Below are positions 28,116-35,149 of a stretch of 64,000 bases of DNA, piece after piece. The stretch's first letter is position 1, and every line of letters begins with the position of its first letter. The translations under genes and the position numbers were made by a program. The notes beneath the pieces were generated by a model. That model was not told the origin of the DNA. It did not search any database and saw nothing but the letters and a program-made list of their open reading frames with translations. The stretch covers positions 62,001-126,000 of the forward strand of contig SUXM01000004.1 in NCBI GenBank assembly GCA_015060925.1. Direction: 5' to 3'. The DNA comes from Parabacteroides distasonis. GTDB taxonomy: Bacteria; Bacteroidota; Bacteroidia; Bacteroidales; Tannerellaceae.

Positions 28116-28217
28116 AAATAAAAAATACGACAATGAAGAAAACATTATTAATTGGCTTGGCAGCCGTAGCATTAGGTAGCATGACAGCATGCTCCAATAT
28201 CTTAGAAGAAGAAGGAG
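28116..28217 (+). repeat. Near-identical 5-prime segment, copy A (paired with 29005-29106)
   Basis: The ~17 bases before the start codon and the first ~85 coding bases of locus gene 9 match those of gene 10 with only a few differences, while the rest of the two genes has diverged. See findings. Confidence 0.75.
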
Positions 28218-28987
28218 TGATCTCTGCCAAAACAGGTAAATTAATTATAGGTTTAGAGACAGACGAAGCTGTCAATATTGTAACAAAAGCTGATAATAAA
28301 GAAACAGTTACTTTTACTGATGCACAAAAACAGGAAATTAAAATTACCGGAACAGCCGGTGATGATGTGGTGAAACCTGGAGATTTTACAGTTCCTACTA
28401 CAGTAGGAACACATACTGTTCCCAAAGGAACTTATTATTTTTCTGCAACAAATGGAACTATGAGTAGTGATTTTGAGTGGGATAAACCTTATTTTTTAGG
28501 AAATTGTACTACTACAGTTAATGCTAATGGTGTTGCCGCTGAAGCAAAGATTGTTTGTGATTTAACCAATTCAATGATTACTATCGTTAAAGAGTCTTTT
28601 GATAATTTGGCTTCAAAAGGAATAACTGTTACAGATTTGTTTGTAGTGAATCAAAGTGGTAATATAGGAAAGGATACACAGATTACAGCGGATAAACAGA
28701 CTTTTTATAATAGCTCAACACAGACAAGTTTAAAAAGTGATGATTTATATGCAAAGGCTGATTTAACAGATGTAAAAGTCGTAATTGATGGCCATTTAAC
28801 AGATGAATCTTCTAAAGTTTTTAGAGGGGTAGCAGCGATTAAAAACGGTACTAATATTGGAACAGATAATAAGTATAAGGTAACTTTTAATCTGGATGAG
28901 TCACAAGGTTCTTTAAAACTTTCTTTAGAAGTAAATGGTGAAGTAACACCAATTGATATTGAAGTACCTGTAAATCCATATCAATAA
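28133..28987 (+). CDS. DUF4493-like lipoprotein (locus gene 9)
   Basis: A 284-aa lipoprotein, signal MKKTLLIGLAAVALGSMTAC with Cys at 20. IVTKADN occurs ~32 residues after the Cys, VPKGTYYFSATNGTMSS and KPYFLGNCTTTVN mark DUF4493. The second half is a beta domain ending PIDIEVPVNPY, like the next gene. The DNA is AT-rich compared with genes 1-8. The first ~28 residues are the same as in gene 10, while the mature proteins differ strongly, as in antigenically variable paralogs. Confidence 0.73.
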   Translation: MKKTLLIGLAAVALGSMTACSNILEEEGVISAKTGKLIIGLETDEAVNIVTKADNKETVTFTDAQKQEIKITGTAGDDVVKPGDFTVPTTVGTHTVPKGTYYFSATNGTMSSDFEWDKPYFLGNCTTTVNANGVAAEAKIVCDLTNSMITIVKESFDNLASKGITVTDLFVVNQSGNIGKDTQITADKQTFYNSSTQTSLKSDDLYAKADLTDVKVVIDGHLTDESSKVFRGVAAIKNGTNIGTDNKYKVTFNLDESQGSLKLSLEVNGEVTPIDIEVPVNPYQ

Positions 28988-29004
28988 TTAACTGAATAAT
29001 AATA

Positions 29005-29106
29005 AAATAAAAGATACGACAATGAAGAAAACATTATTAATTGGCTTGGCAGCCGTAGCATTAGGTAGCATGACTGCATGCTCCAATATTTTAGAAGAAG
29101 AAGGAA
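29005..29106 (+). repeat. Near-identical 5-prime segment, copy B (paired with 28116-28217)
   Basis: Second copy of the repeat covering the immediate upstream sequence, the signal peptide and the first mature residues (…CSNILEEEG). Confidence 0.75.
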
Positions 29107-29855
29107 TCGTTTCCCCTTCAGCTAAAACAGGTACATTGACTATTGCTTTAGAAACAGATGGTAGTCTTGATGTTGCAACAAAATCAGAATCTTCACAGGT
29201 TACTTTAACCGAAGAACAAATGAAGGTCTTTATTGTTAAAGTAAATGAAAAAACATTAACTAATTCCTCATATAATGATAACAAATTGACATATTCGGAA
29301 AATTTAGCTGTTGGCTCTTACGGTGTTTCTGCTACATATGGTAACATGAATGCTAATTTTGGTTGGAATTCTCCTATTTTTGAAGGAAAAACAACTGTAA
29401 ATATAGAAACATTAAAGCAAACAATTTGTAACTTGACCGCAAAGTTGGATAATTCACAAATAACAGTGGATCAAACAAGTTTTAATGCTTTTTTGACCAA
29501 AGCAAATGTTACTTCTTTATATGTTTATGCAGGAGAAAACAAACCAACTGATGAATCTGGAATATATAATTTAATAACATCTCAAAATGTTTTAGAAACT
29601 AAAACACTTTATGTAAAAAGAGGACTATCGAATGTGTATATTGTTATAAAAGGTTCTCTAAAAGATGACTCAAAGACATTTGAACTATCGAAATCGATTT
29701 CAAATGAGACAGAAGCAGCTAAAAACTATAATGTAAAATATAGTATAAAAGGAGATAAAGGTTCATTATCTCTTGTCATTAGTATAGATGGAGATATAAC
29801 AGAAGTTCCTATTGATGCAGAAGTTGATCCATATACTCCAGCAACTAACTCATAA
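29022..29855 (+). CDS. DUF4493-like lipoprotein (locus gene 10)
   Basis: A 277-aa paralog of gene 9 with the same signal peptide and lipobox (MTAC). DVATKSE lies ~34 residues after the Cys; LAVGSYGVSATYGNMNANFGWNSPIFEGKTTVN aligns well with gene 9; it ends PIDAEVDPYTPATNS. Strongly AT-rich. It is the last gene of the run. The hairpin at 29924-29978 may end the transcript. It is probably a variant surface subunit. Confidence 0.73.
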   Translation: MKKTLLIGLAAVALGSMTACSNILEEEGIVSPSAKTGTLTIALETDGSLDVATKSESSQVTLTEEQMKVFIVKVNEKTLTNSSYNDNKLTYSENLAVGSYGVSATYGNMNANFGWNSPIFEGKTTVNIETLKQTICNLTAKLDNSQITVDQTSFNAFLTKANVTSLYVYAGENKPTDESGIYNLITSQNVLETKTLYVKRGLSNVYIVIKGSLKDDSKTFELSKSISNETEAAKNYNVKYSIKGDKGSLSLVISIDGDITEVPIDAEVDPYTPATNS

Positions 29856-29923
29856 GTTCTTGAACAAAAAGGAAGAGATATTTGAATAAGAAAAAATTTA
29901 CTGATTCAGTAACCTTTCATCTG

Positions 29924-29978
29924 CTTATCGAGTAACTTTGACTCTACCTATGGAGTAGATGGAGGGTTACTCGATAAG
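29924..29978. terminator. 13-bp inverted repeat after the DUF4493 locus
   Basis: Perfect arms CTTATCGAGTAAC / GTTACTCGATAAG, 29-nt spacer with a smaller internal TCTAC/GTAGA hairpin. Only a weak T stretch follows, so it may be a terminator, an RNA-stabilising hairpin, or a protein-binding site. Confidence 0.45.
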
Positions 29979-29992
29979 TAGTTTTAAGAGGT

Positions 29993-30097
29993 TTATAAAT
30001 TTTTTATCCACTTTTTCCCTTTGGGGGTTGCCATAAAAATGTTTATGCCAACAGCGATAACTGCAATAAGTATGAATGTAAAAACTCCTGCGTTCAT
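29993..30097 (-). CDS. 34-aa membrane micro-protein (cassette copy 2, gene 2)
   Basis: Too short for the ORF track. Reads MNAGVFTFILIAVIAVGINI..., one hydrophobic helix, then the tail GKKWIKNL. The counterpart near 32.7 kb ends GKRWLKNLDK, a clear match. It starts 5 nt after the stop of the upstream small membrane gene. The conserved tail in two separated copies argues that it is a real gene. Function unknown. Confidence 0.6.
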   Translation of the reverse strand: MNAGVFTFILIAVIAVGINIFMATPKGKKWIKNL

Positions 30098-30102
30098 GAT
30101 GA

Positions 30103-30339
30103 TTAATATTTTAAAATGTTATTACCAGCTCTTGCGAGAAAAAACGTAGAAATGAAACCTGCTAAAATCATAACAGAAATGTTTGATGTAAGGGTGAATT
30201 CTTGAAAGAATAATAGTACACCTCCGAGGACTAATGCGGTAAAGGTGAATTGCGACAGGTTGAAAAAGTAACCTGCTAACTTTTCTTTCCTGACTTTCTC
30301 CCGTTCTTTGCGGCTTTTGACCGTTTCTTGTTTTCTCAT
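30103..30339 (-). CDS. 78-aa two-helix membrane protein (cassette copy 2, gene 1)
   Basis: A basic N-terminal third (MRKQETVKSRKEREKVRKEK) is followed by LAGYFFNLSQFTFTALVLGGVLLF and a second hydrophobic segment, ending AGNNILKY. It plays the same positional part as the DUF6722-like genes at 14.87 kb and 32.78 kb, though sequence similarity is weaker: a small two-helix protein just upstream of a single-helix micro-protein. It lies between the DUF4493 locus and the MntA-HepT pair, on the opposite strand. Function unknown. Confidence 0.6.
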   Translation of the reverse strand: MRKQETVKSRKEREKVRKEKLAGYFFNLSQFTFTALVLGGVLLFFQEFTLTSNISVMILAGFISTFFLARAGNNILKY

Positions 30340-30428
30340 AGTTGTTAATTGTTTTAGTTAATAATGAATCTTTGAACAAAGAACATTATTTTTTCTGTAA
30401 GAAACAAATGTTTTTACCGAAGTTTTTC

Positions 30429-30436
30429 TACATTTG
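30429..30436 (+). promoter_or_regulatory. -7 box (TACATTTG) of the mntA-hepT pair
   Basis: TAnnTTTG match 31 nt before the nucleotidyltransferase gene. Confidence 0.6.
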
Positions 30437-30466
30437 CAAATAGTGGAAATAGTTTAAAAAAGGACT

Positions 30467-30760
30467 ATGCGGTTGAAGGAAGAATATATAACGTTGTTAC
30501 GGAGTTATTTTCATAATAAGGCGATATCATATGGAGTAATCCGCATGGCTTTGTTTGGTTCTGTTGCTCGTGGAGAGCAGACCGAATTAAGTGATGTTGA
30601 TGTGGCATACGAAGGGAAAGCTGATATATTGCTTCGTAGTCGGATGAAACAGGAACTGGAGGTTTTATTTGGTTGTAAAGTGGATATTGTCCGTCTTCGT
30701 GAACAAATGGAAGATTCTTTGTTTCAGCAAAGAATATCAAAAGATTTAATCTATGTTTGA
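30467..30760 (+). CDS. mntA: MntA-type minimal nucleotidyltransferase antitoxin
   Basis: A 97-aa nucleotidyltransferase with the pol-beta motif LFGSVARGEQTELSDVDV (GSxxRG...SDxD) and a third Asp in KVDIVRL. In studied MntA-HepT systems this protein adds AMP to a tyrosine of the HEPN toxin and so silences it. It overlaps the toxin gene by 8 nt, the usual arrangement. The complete catalytic triad suggests it is active. Confidence 0.88.
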   Translation: MRLKEEYITLLRSYFHNKAISYGVIRMALFGSVARGEQTELSDVDVAYEGKADILLRSRMKQELEVLFGCKVDIVRLREQMEDSLFQQRISKDLIYV

Positions 30761-31121
30761 TAAAGAACGTATCGGAGAATTACTGAATCGTATAGAGGAG
30801 GCTGTTGGGTTAATTCAAAGTAAATCAGGTTTGATTACAAGACCGGATGACTTTTTATTAACACAAGATGGTATGTTTTTGTTAAGTGGTATTTGTATGC
30901 AGTTGATCTTTATTGGGGAATCGGTAAAGGTTATAGATGATAAGGCGGGTTCTGCATATTTAAAACAATATCCTGATATTCCATGGAAAGAGATTATGGG
31001 GTTAAGGGATATTATTGCTCATGAATATCATCGCATAGATGAAGAAGAGATTTTTAATGTTATTCAAAATAATCTTGTTCCATTGTTGAAAACAGTCCAA
31101 CGAATGAAACAGGAACTTTGA
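30753..31121 (+). CDS. hepT: HepT-like HEPN ribonuclease toxin (DUF86)
   Basis: A 122-aa HEPN-domain protein with the RNase motif RDIIAHEY near residue 91 (R-x4-H, followed by the Tyr that MntA modifies in the family). It pairs with the upstream nucleotidyltransferase; both read with an 8-nt overlap. The family cuts RNA such as tRNA or mRNA and is held off by AMPylation. The next gene (an outer-membrane protein) starts about 26 nt later, so read-through into it is likely. Confidence 0.88.
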   Translation: MFDKERIGELLNRIEEAVGLIQSKSGLITRPDDFLLTQDGMFLLSGICMQLIFIGESVKVIDDKAGSAYLKQYPDIPWKEIMGLRDIIAHEYHRIDEEEIFNVIQNNLVPLLKTVQRMKQEL

Positions 31122-31147
31122 TAATAAAAAACAAACACTATAAGTAT

Positions 31148-32587
31148 ATGAAAAATAGGTTTTTGTTAGTGATATGGATCGCATTTATGGCGATAACAGG
31201 TGCGTGGGCACAGGTGGATGAGGAAGAGGCTCCGATGGGGGAATCGTTTTTGTTCTCTTTCATGACAGGTGAAGCGGATATCCAGGCATCTTATGGCAAT
31301 AATGCAATTGAGATCGAACGCCTGAACCAAAAGGTGTGGCCGGCGATCACCCCTTTGATGGATGGGGAATATCATCTTTTGATCGTGGGACATATTTATA
31401 GTGAGACGGGAGCTGTCTCCAAGACGGCTATCAATACGGCTTCATGGCGTGCGAATACGGTACGCCGTTACTTGAAGAACAAATATGGATTGGAGAACCG
31501 CCATATCTCTTTCTACGTGGATCGTAGTGGGGAGTGGGGGAATAATGTGCATGTTTATCTGCTTTATTACCCGATGCCTGAGTTTGCCAACCGCCAGATC
31601 TTGTTCTCTACCGACCAGACGTTGGAGGCGATTTCCGCAACCTTGAAGCGATACCCGAAACCTCCTTATATTTATGTGGTGAATGACCCGGAGCTTTGCG
31701 AGGATGGTGAACCGTTTGCTTATGTGGTGAACAACAATAAAGCCGATCTGCCGTATGCCGCCGGAGCGATGCGCCCGGTAGTGGCTCCGCAAGAGAGGGA
31801 GGAGGTGGAAGAGGTGGTTGTCCGCAAGCAACCGAAGCAGACAACGGTACAACCCCAACCGAAGAAACAATCTCAAACTGTGGTGGCAGCTGCCCCGGTC
31901 GTAGTGGCAGAGCCTACAGAGCAAAGACAACAGGTACAGCCTCAGCCACAGCCGGTTTATCAGCAACAGGCTTATGAGGTGGCACGCCCGAAACGGGATT
32001 ATCCGACTTATCGTCCGTTCAACTTGATTGTCAAGACAAACTTAGTACCTTGGGCGACTGTCTCTCCCGGTATAGCGATCGGTACGGATGGGGCAAAGGT
32101 CAAGACCGGTTCGTTTATGCCTAACTTGGAGTTGGAATATGCGTTTGCCGGATGGGGATCTGTTGCAGTAGGAGGAACCTATTCGAAGTTTAGCTATGGT
32201 GATAATCCGGATAACTTGTGGGGGGTATCGGCAGTCTCTTTGGAACCCCGTTTGTGGTTTAACGATGATGGTACCTACCGAGGTTTCAATGTTGGTTTGC
32301 GTATGCAGTACGGGAACTTCAATGTACGTGATAATGAACCCTATATCGGGCATGGCGAGACGGGTAACTTCGTAGGGGTAAGTGCTATGTTGAATGTCGT
32401 ACAACCTATCTACCGGAATTTTGCCTTTGAGGCAGGTGTCGGTTTCGGTACACGTATTGTCTATGATGGTTATACTTATCAGCGAGATTATGATTTGGGT
32501 GTGAGTGAGAAGGTAGAAAAGTTCTCATTGACAGAGTTTATGATCAACTTTAGATTCTCCTTATTGTATCGTTTCGGTTTCCATTGA
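31148..32587 (+). CDS. OmpA-like/DUF3575-type outer-membrane protein
   Basis: About 479 aa from ATG 31148 (the track starts at an upstream TTG). Signal peptide ends GAWAQ. Residues ~30-150 resemble an OmpA-C-like fold (LLIVGHIYSETGAVS...ASWRANTVRRYLKNKYG). A Pro/Gln/Val-rich linker (~residues 215-285) leads to a C-terminal barrel starting FNLIVKTNLVPWA with a final Phe-rich strand, similar to DUF3575 proteins found in type V fimbrial operons. This supports a link to the DUF4493 locus, from which it is separated by cassette 2 and the TA pair. Confidence 0.7.
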   Translation: MKNRFLLVIWIAFMAITGAWAQVDEEEAPMGESFLFSFMTGEADIQASYGNNAIEIERLNQKVWPAITPLMDGEYHLLIVGHIYSETGAVSKTAINTASWRANTVRRYLKNKYGLENRHISFYVDRSGEWGNNVHVYLLYYPMPEFANRQILFSTDQTLEAISATLKRYPKPPYIYVVNDPELCEDGEPFAYVVNNNKADLPYAAGAMRPVVAPQEREEVEEVVVRKQPKQTTVQPQPKKQSQTVVAAAPVVVAEPTEQRQQVQPQPQPVYQQQAYEVARPKRDYPTYRPFNLIVKTNLVPWATVSPGIAIGTDGAKVKTGSFMPNLELEYAFAGWGSVAVGGTYSKFSYGDNPDNLWGVSAVSLEPRLWFNDDGTYRGFNVGLRMQYGNFNVRDNEPYIGHGETGNFVGVSAMLNVVQPIYRNFAFEAGVGFGTRIVYDGYTYQRDYDLGVSEKVEKFSLTEFMINFRFSLLYRFGFH

Positions 32588-32610
32588 TAAGATAAGAGAG
32601 GTATAAAAGC

Positions 32611-32660
32611 AAACTCCCTTTTGTTCACTTCTGTGTGTAGCAAAAGGGAGTTTTGTTTTG
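32611..32660. terminator. Bidirectional terminator
   Basis: Arms AAACTCCCTTTTG / CAAAAGGGAGTTT, 17-nt loop, T-rich on one side and A-rich on the other. It serves the barrel gene on the plus strand and cassette 3 on the minus strand. Confidence 0.8.
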
Positions 32661-32672
32661 TCTGTTGCATGT

Positions 32673-32783
32673 CTATTTATCAAGATTTTTTAACCAGCGT
32701 TTACCTGTTTTTGTATGCAAGAAAATAAGACCACAAAAACCAAAAACGGCAAAGAATGTGAATAGTCCTAACAATGGTGTCAT
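32673..32783 (-). CDS. 36-aa membrane micro-protein (cassette copy 3, gene 2)
   Basis: Not in the ORF track. Reads MTPLLGLFTFFAVFGFCGLI..., a single transmembrane helix, then GKRWLKNLDK. Its ATG overlaps the TGA of the upstream DUF6722-like gene as ATGA, the classic sign of translational coupling. The GK(R/K)W(L/I)KNL tail is shared with the 34-aa ORF at 29993-30097. Function unknown. Confidence 0.62.
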   Translation of the reverse strand: MTPLLGLFTFFAVFGFCGLIFLHTKTGKRWLKNLDK

Positions 32784-32965
32784 TTTAAATCCTCCTTTTC
32801 TTTTAATATAAAAAGTCCAATACTTAGCATAAATATGACTGATATTACTCCCATGACAATAACAATGGGTATATTGTTTACTTCCCGCATAATTGCGGTG
32901 ATTACAACGCCTGCTAATATTAGCTTGGCAACATCAATGAAAAACTTTCCTAATTCTTTTCTCAT
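32780..32965 (-). CDS. Small membrane protein, DUF6722-like (cassette copy 3, gene 1)
   Basis: About 61 aa: MRKELGKFFIDVAKLILAGVVITAIMREV, then a second hydrophobic helix ending LFILKEKEDLK. Closely parallels the protein at 14869-15081 in its N-terminal MRKE(L/F)GK(F/W) and DVAK. Two adjacent ATGs (32968, 32965) are possible. Coupled to a 36-aa ORF by a 4-nt overlap. Role unknown; conserved small membrane pairs can be regulators of larger membrane complexes or toxin-antitoxin-like, but nothing here shows which. Confidence 0.68.
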   Translation of the reverse strand: MRKELGKFFIDVAKLILAGVVITAIMREVNNIPIVIVMGVISVIFMLSIGLFILKEKEDLK

Positions 32966-33051
32966 CATTAAGTTTGATTAAATATCTTATACTTTCTTGC
33001 AAAGAAAATGATTCTTTTTAGATAAAACAAGGGCTATTCCATGATTATAGT

Positions 33052-33059
33052 TATATTTG
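33052..33059 (+). promoter_or_regulatory. -7 box (TATATTTG)
   Basis: TAnnTTTG match 33 nt before the metallophosphoesterase start. Confidence 0.6.
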
Positions 33060-33091
33060 TAACATTTTGAAACCGATTAAATTAATTTGTT

Positions 33092-34165
33092 ATGAAGAAA
33101 TATCTTTTGTTTTTGCTTGCTTTAAGTTTAGGGCTGCCGATTATGGCACAAGATCGTGCGGATCGTCAGTATTTAAAAGATCCGAAATCTTTTTCCATGA
33201 TCCTGTTAGGTGATCCACAAGGATATACCAAGTTTGATATGAATCAGCCGTTGTTCGATTTGTGTACAGCTTGGATTGAGGATAACATTGACCAATTGAA
33301 TATCAAGGCGGTTTTATGTACGGGTGATATTGTGGAACAGAATGATAATTTGGATACGAAACAGAAGATTACCAACCAGACCGGTCATGAAATGTGGATG
33401 GCAGCTTCGAATGCTTTTGCACGCTTGGATAATAAGGTTCCTTATATCATTTCCGGTGGTAACCATGATTATGGATACAAACGAGCTGAGAACGGAATGA
33501 CCTATTTTCCGAAATATTTCCCTTTTGAACGTAACTCTACTTGGCGTGATATATTAGTAAGTGCCTATCCGAATCGTAATGGTGTGGAATCTATCGAAAA
33601 TGCAGCCTTTGAGTTTAGAACTCCGACTTGGGGTAAGATTTTGGTAATTACCAGTGAGTTTGCTCCGCGTGATGAGGTGCTGAATTGGGCGAAAGAGTTG
33701 GTCGCTAAGGATCGATTCAAAAAACACAAAGTCTTTTTTATCACACACTCTTTTTTGCGTGAACGGACTGCGGAACGAATCAAGGAGGAAAGCTATAAGA
33801 TCACTCCTCGTAACTGGGGACAGGATATTTGGGATAAGTTGATCGAACCCTCTTCCAATATCTTAATGGTGCTTTGCGGACATACCGGTAAACCTTCGGA
33901 TGATTTTGCGGATGCGGTGGCATATCGTGTGGATAAGAATCATGCCGGAAAGAATGTGCACCAGATGATGTTTAATGTGCAGACTATCGGTGGAGGTTGG
34001 AACGGTAATGGGGGTGACGGATGGTTGCGTATCTTGGAGTTTATGCCGGATGGCAAGACTATCAAAGTGAGAACCTATTCTCCATTGTTTGGTATCTCGG
34101 CTGCGACCAAACATTTGGCGCATCGTACGGCCTCTTATGACCAATTTGATATGATCATAGAATAA
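33092..34165 (+). CDS. Secreted calcineurin-like metallophosphoesterase
   Basis: A 357-aa exported phosphoesterase: signal peptide ending LPIMAQ, then metal-binding motifs in order: LLGDPQGY (D-x-Q in place of the more common D-x-H), CTGDIVEQND, SGGNHDYG, FFITHSF and CGHTGKP. These give a dinuclear metal centre that hydrolyses phosphate esters in the periplasm or at the cell surface. No lipobox and no T9SS C-terminal domain are visible. It stands alone with its own promoter; the substrate is unknown. Confidence 0.85.
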   Translation: MKKYLLFLLALSLGLPIMAQDRADRQYLKDPKSFSMILLGDPQGYTKFDMNQPLFDLCTAWIEDNIDQLNIKAVLCTGDIVEQNDNLDTKQKITNQTGHEMWMAASNAFARLDNKVPYIISGGNHDYGYKRAENGMTYFPKYFPFERNSTWRDILVSAYPNRNGVESIENAAFEFRTPTWGKILVITSEFAPRDEVLNWAKELVAKDRFKKHKVFFITHSFLRERTAERIKEESYKITPRNWGQDIWDKLIEPSSNILMVLCGHTGKPSDDFADAVAYRVDKNHAGKNVHQMMFNVQTIGGGWNGNGGDGWLRILEFMPDGKTIKVRTYSPLFGISAATKHLAHRTASYDQFDMIIE

Positions 34166-34202
34166 ACGTGAAGTAAAGGGAAAGTGTGAATTAATCTTTT
34201 GT

Positions 34203-34210
34203 TAATTTTG
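34203..34210 (+). promoter_or_regulatory. -7 box (TAATTTTG) deciding the YitT start
   Basis: TAnnTTTG box 22 nt before ATG 34232. The upstream TTG start in the track (34199) would lie inside the promoter, so 34232 is preferred. Confidence 0.55.
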
Positions 34211-34231
34211 CACGACAAAAAACAAACAAAT

Positions 34232-35131
34232 ATGAAATCTACTTTATCAATGAGCTCCGACCAGTTGGTTAGAGAAGTGAAAGACTACCTAATCATCGCA
34301 TTGGGTCTGATTATGTATGCCATCGGATGGACCGTTTTCTTGTTGCCAAACGATCTGCCTTCCGGGGCACTTGCCGGGATTGTTTCTATTATCTATTGGG
34401 GAACAGGTTTGCCTGTGCAGTATACCTACTTTGCATTCAATATGATGCTTTTATTGCTCTCTCTGAAGGTGTTAGGATGGCGGTTTAGTGTAAAGACAAT
34501 TTATGCGGTCTTTTTGTTGACCTTCTTTTTGTCGGTGGTGCAGAAGTTGACGGAAGATGTGCATCTCTTGGCTGATCAGCCTTTCATGGCTTGTATTATT
34601 GGGGCTGTGTTCTGTGGTAGCGGTATCGGGTTGGCTTTTACGGCAAACGGCAGTACCGGTGGAACGGATATCATTGCTGCGGTTATCAACAAGTATAAGG
34701 ATATCAGTTTGGGACGTGTGATTATGATTTCGGATATGATCATTATCGCCTCCAGCTATTTTGTCTTGCATAATTGGGAGAAGGTTTTGTTTGGATATGT
34801 GACATTGTTTGTGACCGGCTATATGATTGACCAGGTGGTGAATACAACCCGTCAGTCAGTCCAGTTCTTTATCATCTCCAAGAAATATGAAGAGATAGGT
34901 CGTGCCATCAATGCGTTGCACCGTGGAGTGACGGTAATTGATGCTACCGGTTTTTATACCGGACAATCACAGAAGATGATGTTCGTATTGGCAAAGAAGC
35001 GTCAATCCAGTACGATCTTCCAAATCATCCATGATATCGATCCGACTGCTTTTATCTCTCAGAGTGCAGTGATCGGGGTGTATGGCGAAGGATTTGACCA
35101 GTTGAAAGTAAAGAAGAATAATAATAAATAA
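34232..35131 (+). CDS. YitT family membrane protein
   Basis: About 299 aa with five to six membrane helices (YLIIALGLIMYAIGWTVFLLP through FGYVTLFVTGYMIDQVV) followed by a cytosolic DUF2179 domain (GFYTGQSQKMMFVLAKKRQ...GVYGEGFD). The family is widespread in Firmicutes and Bacteroidetes. Its transport or sensing role is not settled. It is 18 nt upstream of the Gfo/Idh/MocA gene, but co-transcription is uncertain. Confidence 0.87.
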   Translation: MKSTLSMSSDQLVREVKDYLIIALGLIMYAIGWTVFLLPNDLPSGALAGIVSIIYWGTGLPVQYTYFAFNMMLLLLSLKVLGWRFSVKTIYAVFLLTFFLSVVQKLTEDVHLLADQPFMACIIGAVFCGSGIGLAFTANGSTGGTDIIAAVINKYKDISLGRVIMISDMIIIASSYFVLHNWEKVLFGYVTLFVTGYMIDQVVNTTRQSVQFFIISKKYEEIGRAINALHRGVTVIDATGFYTGQSQKMMFVLAKKRQSSTIFQIIHDIDPTAFISQSAVIGVYGEGFDQLKVKKNNNK

Positions 35132-35149
35132 TGTATTAAATTTTGTACC

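Noticed and set aside
28988-29284. Minus-strand ORFs over genes 9 and 10 (also 28084-28425) that resemble each other
   Set aside because: Their likeness only mirrors the duplicated signal-peptide sequence on the plus strand.
16963-29855. SusC/SusD polysaccharide utilisation locus
   Set aside because: No TonB-dependent SusC-like receptor, SusD-like lipoprotein or glycoside hydrolase is present; the barrel is only 249 aa.
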